NCBI GenBank assembly: GCA_027559495.1
Contig: JAMXSV010000023.1
Location: 1,860,001-1,924,000, forward strand
Direction: 5' to 3'
Length of the DNA stretch: 64,000 nucleotides
Source of the DNA: Aurifilum marmelostoma
Lineage: Eukaryota > Ascomycota > Sordariomycetes > Diaporthales > Cryphonectriaceae
Both the position numbers and the translations under genes were made by a program. The notes below the pieces were generated by a model. It saw only the letters and a list, made by a program, of their open reading frames with translations. It did no database searches and was not told where the DNA came from. This document shows, piece after piece, positions 55,976-64,000 of the stretch; positions within the stretch are counted from its first letter, which is position 1, and each line of letters opens with the position of its first letter.

Positions 55976-57389
55976 CTTACTGGATAGGTCTTATTGTCCC
56001 TCTATAACAGAAGCATTATAAGCTTTCATTGCTGTTCCACAGATGTTCTTTTCTCATAGTCTCTGGTCACCAGGCTACTTGTGGAGATCTTTCTGGGCCC
56101 GTAAGTTTGATGCTTAGATCGGACTTTGACTTTGCTCGTAACATAGTGTCAAGAGCCAGGAACCCTCGGCCATTGATTGCGTTGTCCATAGCATTCCTAA
56201 ATAAAGCATCGTAAGATCTTTGGCCACTATCGTTTTCCCCTCGGAGGAAATCAACCAGAGCTTCTAGAGATATAATTATGAGCCTCCAAGCTGAGCCTCC
56301 ATTCAGGTGAGAAACACTGCCCCCGACGGACTATTCAAGCTCGTTATCGCTGCTATCACTACCAGCTATTACCAGCTTTGCTAATTCCGTTGTCAAGGGA
56401 GTATACTGCTGTGCATAATCCTTGTTCACTGATTATATCATGATAATGGCGCTTATCAAGGTATGAGAGACGCAAAGGAGATCCGCATGACACTCACTGA
56501 TGAAACCGCCCGTTGAGTCCTTATCGGATAACGGTCGTCTTAAAAAGCATGTGATGAGGATGACATACAAGCTGTTCGAGCGCTCCAGTGATGAGATCTT
56601 GGTTGGCTGAAGCCTGCAATTTTGGTCGAGCGTCTGGGTACACTTGCTCGACTTATAGGAAGTGTGTAGTTGAGATGGTGTTCTTGTAAGACACGGGGCG
56701 GACCTGTAGACATCGAGAAGCCTTTGGATTGGGTGTACGGGTTCCTCTGGGTACCCACGTAAGTGGTGTGGGAGAAACGCACGCGAATGGGCTGATAGCC
56801 AGACGAAGAATCTCGGTCGAGCCCCTTGTTGTCAAGGATATGTAGGTGGGTATTTCGGCAGAATGCTGGAGCATGCTCCCTTTTGGTTGGCAAAAATAGT
56901 GGTCAGCCTGCAGTGTTCCACTGCATGTTGGTGAACCAACTGGTGGATCCCGAGCTGCATGGTAGCATTCCATAGCCTCTATCCGGGGTCCTCGAAATCG
57001 GTTATTTGCTGCATCTCGGCGCGTGCCCAGCATCTTTAGTCGGCGATGTTGTAAGCTATGGTCTTTCCCCTTCCTCTATTTCTTTCTTGCCTTTTACCTT
57101 TGACGCCTTGTTTTTCTTTGCCTTTCCTCGATCTCCACGCAAGACAGCTTCACGCAAGACGGCTTCACATTCGGCAGAGAAGCAAGAATCCTCAGGCCCT
57201 TGATTTTTATTCACTCTCTGATCTCTTTTAGAGATTGTCCACACAACATCTCCGGCGTCACTACTCCCTCGGAGCTGATGACATCTAGTCTTGGTCATCC
57301 CTAAAGCTTTGAAGTTAATCAAGCAAGTTCTACGGCAGGGTCAGAGTCCCGCTTGACACCACAAATACCACAGAATCCCCGTCGCAAAG
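55976..57389. other. Spacer with an unassigned open segment
   Basis: At 56328-56067 (-) an 87-codon open segment without an ATG start (GGSVSHLNGGSAWRLIIIS... to ...LTGPERSPQVAW) looks protein-like and may belong to the relic to its left or to another lost gene; I cannot assign it. The rest is ordinary spacer plus the promoter of the membrane-protein gene at 57390. Confidence 0.4.
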
Positions 57390-58931
57390 ATGGCTACCAG
57401 TGTAGATTATTGCGCCATCCCTGCAGAACCTCCACCAGAAGGCCAGACGAGCAACCTGATTAATCCCCCTGACCTTGCTGTTGCAATATTGGTGGTCGGA
57501 GCTGTCTTCACGGCTCTCTCGCTGTTGTTCTTAGTTGGCAGGCTTTTACAGAATGGGAAGAGATTGGCGTTAGCAGACTGTATGTGACACTTTTCTTCAT
57601 ACACTATAGACTTAACATCGGATGGGCAATGGTGCAGTCTTGGAGCTAACAAACAAACTGCTCATGCAGATTTGTCTGTTGTTGGTCTCATCCTCAGTAC
57701 CGGGTACACGGCTATCATCATGGATCGTGAGTTTAAGTCCCGAACCCCGGCAGGACGGTCGAGTTGGACAACCGACTGATATGAACCAAAAGTACGCAAA
57801 TACAGTCGCCATATGTGGGATGTACCTGCTTGTTGGTATATGGGAGACGGCTTATGGAAGGTAAAAGGAACACAAGCCTTGTCACGTAATTATATCCCCT
57901 GACTGACGTCTCTGTAGCTGCTATTTGCGTCTAATATGATGCTCGGTGCCACTCAGCTTGGTGCTAAGCTGCCAATCATGGTGCTTTATTTCCAGATATT
58001 TGCTGTCGGACGTCCTATGAAGAGGTTTATTCTGGCAGCCATCATTTTCAGCGCAATAATCTACATTCCTCACGTTATCCTGGTTCTCATATTCCAGATC
58101 CCTTGGCCTGGCGAAACATGGACCAACCTAGCGACAAACGGCAGGCCTCAGAAGCTATCATATTACGCACCTATTCACGGCACTCTGGAAGTGATTCTAA
58201 ACATTTGGATGCTGGTCATTCCAATAATAGTCATCAGAAATCTCAAAATCTCCAGCAACAAAAAGACTCAACTCACCGCTGTCTTTCTCACTGGCATATT
58301 GTAAGCTGTGTCCAAGGCGTGGCAGCGCCCCGTATGGGCCTCTTCTCTCGCTTGCAAGAGCACAACATCTGCTGACAAATACGGAAAGGGGTATCATATC
58401 AAGCATCATGGGCGCATATTGGCGCTTCAGGATACTGCTTGACAAGCCTGGAGACCAGATGTGGCAAGAGTCCCAGCTTTTTATATGGATGTATGTCCTG
58501 CCCCTGAGTGAGGCTATCGCCCTGTATGAAAGTATACTGACTTTCCATGCAGCATGATAGAGGATAACATAGCACTCGTTGTAGGCTGCATGCCTGCATT
58601 TGCTGCTGGTCTGAAGGCTCATGTCGGTGGATCGACCTTGTTCCAATCGCTCCGCTCGAAGCTGCTCTGTGGAAGGGGCAATGGTAGGAACGGCGTTACC
58701 AAGGACATCCTGCAAGGTCCCATGGGACGCGACTTTGACTCGAAAGATAACCGAGGGCCCCGTCGTGCTCATACTTACTACTATGAGCTGACGGACCCCC
58801 GCCCGACCACACAAACCAATATCGGCACGGGCGATCTGCAACATCACAGATTTACTCCCACTGGTGATGACCGGACCATCCTCAAGACTGTGAGCATGTC
58901 TCAAACATACAACACGACCCAGAACGTGTGA
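57390..58931 (+). CDS. PTH11-like seven-helix (rhodopsin-domain) membrane protein
   Basis: Six exons: 57390-57579, 57670-57726, 57793-57860, 57918-58300, 58404-58490 and 58553-58931, giving 387 residues. Joining them restores family blocks that no single frame shows: ADY-LSVVGLILSTGYTAIIMD, then LRKYSRHMWDVPACW, the characteristic RHxWDV motif of this fungal family after helix 2-3, then KLLFASNMMLGATQLGAKLPIMVLYFQIF. Later come GTLEVILNIWMLVIPIIVI and MIEDNIALVVGCMPAF. About seven helices are followed by a hydrophilic cytoplasmic tail of about 100 residues with Ser/Thr/Tyr. PTH11-type proteins are a large fungal group of putative receptors, and ligand and coupling are mostly unknown. Exon 5 (58404-58490) is the least certain: its acceptor TATCAAG lacks a clear pyrimidine tract. 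The N-terminus lacks the CFEM domain found in some members. Confidence 0.75.
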
Positions 58932-59603
58932 ATATTTCAAGCGAGCAATATGTTGGAGATCGGGCAAGCATCATGTACAGTAACACTGGGCTAGTAACAG
59001 CGACGTCGATTTGACAGCTCTGGCTGTGGAATACTTCTCCTGAACATTAATTTGTATTATTCCAAGAGTTTTGCCCTGCTACCAAATTCTATAATACACG
59101 GCTCGGAATTTTATCTGCCCTACCTCTTGTGGACATCAGGCTGGGACTTTGACATCATGCTAGGCTGCCTCGCCAACTTCGCTCTATCATTTGCCTTCCT
59201 TGCAAAGCTTAATCTCCGTCGAGCCGACCCTCCTCAGGCATCCATCGGATATTATCCCTGCCAGTAAATTCTTTCTGATTATATCAAGTATACCTCTATC
59301 ACGCAGCGATCAAGTTGAGCCTATCTGCGACGTAAAGGGCTGACAAGCCGGTAGGAAGCCGGTCAGCCAACTGCGTCAAAAGTGATAGCTGGTGGTGGGG
59401 CTTCCAAGAAACCAACCCTGAGATGTTCGGACCATATTAATAAATACTTTGGCCCCCATTACTACCTTCAAAACCAATACCCAGTATTAGACTGCTCTGG
59501 TCGACAGATTGCCAGTCAGCCCAACTGCGTCAAAGATAATAGCCAAGTGCAAACCTGTACAGGGGTCAGTGTAAATAAATTCAATCCTGAGTCTTTTTTT
59601 CCT

Positions 59604-59634
<31 letters not shown>

Positions 59635-60646
59635 GGAATCACCCCACAATACCATAATCAGCCGGTTAGCTCCAAGCTTTTGCTTTGGTGATACTAAAAA
59701 CTTATCTACTGCTATTATACACTCTAATCATATGGGTGTACTACTTCTACCTTTACATCTACTACTTTGAGATCTACTATCTGCCTTTCAGTTTTCTACT
59801 TACTGTAAGGTCTACTATCAATCAAGAGTTACAAATCTCAAGGTATCAAACCTAGCAGTAACAGATCTGAGGGTACAGTAGGTAGCAGATCTAACAGGGG
59901 CGGATCTGAGAACAGTAAATCTAGGGGGCCAGACCTAGGCGTAGCCAAGGAAACTTCGATTTCGATCAAAAATAGAAAATCTCCAAGGAATAGGATCAGA
60001 GTTGTGCATTGGCCACTGGCTTGTGCCTTTCAGGGGCGACAGTAATAACAAGTTCTGAATCATGGTACATCGATCATGACGGTCTGATCTGCATTGCTAG
60101 CGCCCAACATCCCGTATGTATGGTACTTTTTCAGTTTTACTGCATTCCAATTCGAGACCGCTTCCATGAACGGGTAGTGATTTGCGCATCATCATCCTGA
60201 AGGAATGAGTACCTTACAAAGAACATATCCAATGTACTGTACTTTTGAACAGTACATAATATAGTAGCAGGTGCTAGCTCCAGTGTCACATCGAGCGTCA
60301 TAAGTTGTTAAAACAATATGTGGCAGAAGTCCTCGGCTAACAAAATTAGACCCAAAATGGGGCGCTATGGGTATAAATACTAGAAAGTTCACATAGAAGT
60401 ACCGGTGCTTAGGTGCCATAGTGAATGGTCGAGTCCTCAGACAGTCGGGGCGTATGCAAATGCACGCGTGATATATATAAAGTCGTTCAGCTTGCCAGCC
60501 ACTGGGTCCTTCCAGCTCTTCGTCTTCCCAGGCCATCGTTTTCATTCTCTTGAAAAATTCTAGGGTCAAACTTCAGCCTCTGGCCAGCAGGAAACTGAAG
60601 CGTACCACCGAGACAGTGATCAAGAGGCTAGGCTTTCCTCCGGACC
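58932..60646. other. Spacer with decayed sequence and small repeats
   Basis: No gene is seen. It contains a direct repeat (59358-59389 and 59511-59543), a poly-T run (59607-59634), and a stretch at about 59750-59930 rich in AGATCT/GGATCT/AAATCT-like words. A TATA-like element (ATATATATAA, 60471-60480) lies 167 bases before the ATG at 60647. Confidence 0.5.
59607..59634. repeat. T28 homopolymer
   Basis: Uninterrupted run of about 28 T preceded by another T-rich stretch. It could be the poly-A tail of an insertion on the minus strand, but no element body is recognised. Confidence 0.85.
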
Positions 60647-60706
60647 ATGGCCACCAATCCTCCCTTCAAGATTCTTGGCTACGGCCACACGGGCATAACG
60701 GTCCGC
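60647..60706 (+). pseudogene. Truncated 5' end of a probable FAD-dependent oxidoreductase
   Basis: ATG at 60647 opens 20 codons, MATNPPFKILGYGHTGITVR, which resemble the first beta-alpha unit of FAD-dependent monooxygenases, with GYGHTG as the GxGxxG dinucleotide-binding loop. The frame then runs directly into TGTTATAAAAGAG, the apparent end of a copia-type element, and sequence composition changes sharply to RIPed AT-rich DNA. A TATA-like box sits 167 bases upstream, so this looks like a real gene cut by an insertion. Twenty codons are too few for a firm family name. Confidence 0.45.
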
Positions 60707-61396
60707 TGTTATAAAAGAGTGACTATAAAGCTTGATTCTATCTATCTAGGCTATCTAGAGGTTGAAGAGGAGGTTTATTTATCTTTGAACGATTGTAAAA
60801 AAGGCCTTAATTAGTTAAGGAATAAATCTCTTAGTCCGTATATATCAAACGCCTTCTAATGCCCTCGTCATTTAAAGAGGGCAACAATCGTAATAATCGT
60901 AAAGATTATGCCTTATTTATTAATATACCCCTATAAAGTGCTATTTCTTTATATTATCTAGCTAAATAGTCTAGTATTATTACTTTTCTATTAGTATTTT
61001 ATACTAGCCTTATCCTTTTTAGCATTGCTGCCTAGCAATAGCTATTTAAAGGCTTTATTAGGCTATTAGCTAATTAATCTTTAATAGGCACCTACTTAAT
61101 AAGAATTTGCTCTGCTAATATCTTATTGCGTATAAAGTATTCTTCTAAAGGAATATGCCCTATTTGCTAATAGAATTTAGGGTTTTTTATTAGCTTAATA
61201 GCGCCTTAATTATTGCATTTAATTATAAAAACTAATAAAATCTTTAATTTAATAAGAAGGTTTTTAATCTAAAGCTCTATCTATATTCCCTTGCAGATAG
61301 TATAATATTCGGCCTCTATTATTAAGGTTATTATGCAATCTATTTATTTAGAACGCTATGCTACTATACTATCTTCTATCTTGTAATGAGCACTGC
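60707..61396 (-). mobile_element. Ty1/copia retrotransposon relic: LTR end and RNase H
   Basis: On the minus strand at about 61382-61008 a single frame, broken only by stops, matches the end of copia pol: IIEAEYYTICKGI for the usual AEYxAxxxG block, then IKCNN-stop-GAIKLIKNP (usual CDNQGAI), EEYFIRNKILAEQI, VPIKD-stop-LANSLIKPL (usual DQLADxLTKPL) and MLKRIRL. The stops fall where Gln or Trp is expected, the mark of RIP. The left part (60707 to about 61000) would be the LTR, starting TGTTA. No second LTR is in the window. The body is cut at about 61385 by another element. Confidence 0.8.
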
Positions 61397-62154
61397 TGTA
61401 ACCGGGGTATACAATAAGTACACAAAGGGTTTATATTAGGCAAGAATGATATTAAAGTATAATCCAAAGAATATGGAAACAACTTTCAAAGTCTTCTGCA
61501 GTGTGTTACTAGCGGTGAAGCTATTACTTATATTAGAGGTAATACTTAGATTGATGACTGAAGAGCTATATACTAAATCTATCTAATAGTAATAAATGTA
61601 TTCTTATATATCCCGTTCTTCAGTCCTTCGTAAGTAGTATTAGTTCCTTCCTAGCAGGGGTGGGCTAGGGTTAATATCGAATCCCTTAATTAGCTAACCA
61701 AGTTAATACCAATTCCTTTAACTAGTCGATAGAGTCGATATTAACTCCTTCGACTAAGCAACCTTTATAACCCTAACTCTGGCTTATATAATCTCGTCGT
61801 GCTAATTCTGTCCTAAAGTATTGGACTTCTAGCTTTCTATAGTCCGTTCTATATAGCTTTAGTACTATGCTGCAATCTTTATTATAATCTATATATTAGA
61901 TAAGTTATAATATTATCTTCCTCTTATAGATTATTATCCCTAATAATTTTCTTATAAGTTTTCCTGCTATTATTCTGCTGCATTATTATGCCTTCCTAAT
62001 TAAGATATTAAATAGAATTGCGAAACTAAAATCTTTTAATCCTTATTCTAATAGGTTAAAGCAGAAGAAGTTCCTTTATTTAATTATTCTTTCTAAAGCC
62101 ATTATTATAATTCCTTATTCTTCCTATAATGCTTAGGGCTTAAAATCTTATTAG

Positions 62155-62575
62155 GTATCCCCTAAGGATTCTTCCTAGTGCGCTAAGTGCGTGCATTGCT
62201 AATATTCCAAATGCAATATTCTAGAGCTAACCAACTCTTCTAAGCTTCTTAATATCTCCTCTTAGCATTAAAAGTTAGAGGATAAAATTGAAGACCTTAA
62301 GCTGAAGTTGATGCGCCTCTGCTAACAGAAGAAGATATGGAGAGAGAAGATAGCTCGGGCCATTCGTCGAGGCCTAACAAATCTGGGAGAGTTGGAGCAT
62401 TTAGAGGCGGAGGAGGCAGAGGCCGAGGCTAAGCGCCTAGCCGCCAAAGAGGCCGATTAAAGCGCCGAGGCCTTAGCTCCCGAGGGCCCTCCTTCTAATA
62501 GCTAGCCCGTAGGGGGGCTAGTTGGATCTTACTGGACCTAAGTGTTCTAGATAAATATAGGCTAGAAGATATAGC
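62155..62575 (+). pseudogene. Antisense Cys-rich / coiled-coil reading frame in the chromovirus
   Basis: On the + strand, one frame interrupted only by TAA/TAG codons encodes a Cys cluster (CAKCVHC, stop, YSKCN), then a charged helix (KLEDKIEDLKLKLMRLC, QKKIWREKIARAIRRGLTNL, GELEHLEAEEAEAEAKRLAA). Such Cys-cluster-plus-coiled-coil proteins are common near fungal retroelements, from memory. Here it faces the pol gene between the chromodomain and the putative LTR. The part at 62330-62515 is GC-rich and nearly free of CpA, so RIP has changed it little. Confidence 0.6.
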
Positions 62576-62804
62576 TAGATCTTTAGTTAGCCGCTAACTT
62601 TTAGCCTAGCTTAGTACATCTTTTCCTTCTAGTATTATCCCTAACTAGTATTTCCTTAATTAGTAGCTTATTTTATTAATTAATAGGGTATTTTAACTAA
62701 TAGGCTATATTTCTAATATTTCTATAGGCTAACTAGTTACTGCTATAACTATCCTTTCTTAGACTAGTATTGCGCAAGCTATTCTAGTGCATTAGTAATA
62801 TTTT

Positions 62805-62940
62805 TTAAGAGTTCTTATATATTTTTGCTTAAGGAGTAGCCTTTTTATTTGACTAAGTATTCTAGTGCATTATTCTATTCTTTATGCTTAAGAATTTTTC
62901 TAATCTTATATTCTAATTTATTATCTTTAATTTTAATACT
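62805..62940 (-). pseudogene. Chromodomain of the retrotransposon (RIPed)
   Basis: Reads LEYKIRKILKHKE, stop, NNALEYLVK, stop, KGYSLSKNI, stop, ELLKNITNALE. This is the chromodomain consensus with the aromatic-cage tryptophans (usual VKWKGY and NTWEP) changed to stops. It is in the same frame as the integrase. Chromodomains target integration to methylated-histone chromatin. Confidence 0.85.
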
Positions 62941-63199
62941 ATTATTAATCTTTATATTCTATATAGCTAGCTCGAATAGTAAAATATGGAAAACTGGGTA
63001 TATTCTTATGCTATAGAGGAGTGCAAGTTTGTAGTTAACTAGTAAAATTTTCTGCAAAATCTTGAATAGACTAAGCTTTTTATAATCAAGTTTATTACTA
63101 GGTCTTTTTATCTTAATATTTTATTAAAAAAGGTAAACCTTATCTTCCTTTTATAGGATTAGTCCCTTAATCCTTTTGGAGTTAGCGTATTTAATTATT

Positions 63200-64000
63200 T
63201 ATTCTTATATAAACTAAAGTTTTTATTAAATATCTTTCTAAATCTTTTTAATGCGCTATATTCGTTTTTCTACTACTTTTGCATTTGCTTCTAGCAATGC
63301 TTTATAGTATGCTATCGGGTTATATCTATAAAGTGCATAGAATAATAAGATCTTTATTATGCTTATATTTGCGCTATTATATGCGAATTGCGCCAATAGT
63401 AATAGTTCAACTTAGTTATTCTATTCCTAATTAATATAATATTTAAGGTATTATTTAATAATTTGGTTTATTTATTCTATTTGCCTATCTATTTGTGAAT
63501 AATAGGCTATTAATATTTTATAGTATGCTCTAAGTTGCTTTATAAGTAATATTTAGAAGTATAATATAAATTTTCTATCTCTATTTAAGATAATCTCTTC
63601 TAGTATGCTATAGTTAGCAATAATTGTCCTAAGGAATATATATGCAAGTTCTTCTGCTATACTGCTTTCCTTATAAGGGAGAAAGTAAGCGTACTTGCTT
63701 AGTCTGCAAACTACTATTAGGATGCTATTATATTGCATCTTAGTTAAGGGTTCTTATAAGATAGATAGCTTAGTAATAAAGTCTAGACTAATTAATTGCT
63801 AAATAGTTATAGGTACTAGTAAGGGTTATAGCAGTCTATAAGGCTTATATTTTTTTGCCTTATTTTTCTTATAATTATCGCATTTCTAAATAATTTCCTT
63901 AATTTATATTTTAAGGCCTAGTAGATTCTAATATTGCTTAATTTGTTTATAGGTAGCCCTAACTCCTTAGTGCCTATATGCTAGTGCGCTATATATATTC
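63200..64000 (-). pseudogene. Integrase domain of the chromovirus (RIPed)
   Basis: Sequential family blocks are readable: the zinc-binding region with KCDNYKKNKAKKYKPYRLL (second Cys now Tyr), SLDFITKLS with the first catalytic Asp, the open stretch MQYNSILIVVCRLSKYAYFL...EELAYIFLRTIIAN...EEIILNRDRKFI with the second Asp (63738-63553), then AYYSQIDRQIE with the catalytic Glu of the usual YHPQTDGQTE. Stops sit at Gln/Trp positions. Confidence 0.85.

Larger units (their letters stand above)
61397..64000 (-). mobile_element. Ty3/gypsy chromovirus relic, running off the right edge
   Basis: One minus-strand frame from the window edge to about 62805, broken only by RIP-type stops, covers the end of gypsy pol (integrase, then chromodomain). 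To its left lie a Cys-rich/coiled-coil reading frame on the + strand and then a candidate LTR beginning TGTAACCGGGG at 61397. Orientation of pol makes this the 3' end of the element. The other LTR and gag lie outside the window. Composition is extremely TA-rich, with scarce CpA. Confidence 0.8.

Noticed and set aside
56653..57033. 126-codon minus-strand frame containing RGTRTPNPKASRCLQ
   Set aside because: Looks like the spurious frames often deposited from non-coding repeats; no start or splice support and no plausible domain.
1..64000. CRISPR arrays, operons, riboswitches, prokaryotic origins
   Set aside because: Eukaryotic nuclear DNA; no regularly spaced repeats were seen, and the only tandem repeats are microsatellites.

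Overview
The window is nuclear DNA of a filamentous ascomycete (Pezizomycotina, probably a Sordariomycete). The evidence is short GT-AG introns with TACTAAC/CTAAC-like branch sites, fungal-type protein families (WSC, NudE, PTH11-like, velvet), and repeat-induced point mutation (RIP) of retroelements at the right edge. No species is claimed.

Layout. 1-4006 (-): secreted protein with a PQQ-like propeller, Ig-like repeats and WSC domains, running off the left edge and carrying a frameshift in a G run. 7778-9291 (+): membrane-anchored GH16 glucanase. 11764-15032 (+): six-exon processive GT2 glycosyltransferase. 15520-17418 (-): amino-acid permease with an apparent 5-nt microexon. 20485-22284 (-): atypical cytochrome P450. 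24250-25416 (+): bacterial-type luciferase-like flavin monooxygenase. 26972-29479 (+): low-complexity protein, possibly CorA-like, with an unresolved 3' end. 29936-37083 (-): complete acetyl-CoA carboxylase. 41976-43877 (-): NudE dynein regulator. 45391-47752 (-) and 48779-50486 (+): a divergent pair, GH95 fucosidase (with a G-run frameshift) and an MFS sugar transporter. 51257-51866 (-): a minimal velvet-domain protein behind a long GT microsatellite. 57390-58931 (+): six-exon PTH11-like seven-helix membrane protein.

The right end decays. A FAD-dehydrogenase relic lies at 55.7-56.0 kb. From 60.7 kb a nest begins: the first 20 codons of what looks like a FAD-dependent oxidoreductase run straight into a Ty1/copia relic, which is itself broken by a Ty3/gypsy chromovirus relic that runs off the right edge. 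Both retroelements are heavily RIPed, and their stop codons sit almost exactly where Gln or Trp is expected. A Cys-rich/coiled-coil reading frame lies antisense to the chromovirus pol, between the chromodomain and the putative LTR.

Functionally, several genes concern the cell surface and carbohydrates (WSC protein, GH16, GT2, GH95 plus transporter), with housekeeping genes (acetyl-CoA carboxylase, NudE) in the middle. The GH95/MFS pair is the only arrangement that looks like a small functional unit. Exon structures were derived by hand from splice signals, reading frame and remembered family conservation. No database search or RNA evidence was available.
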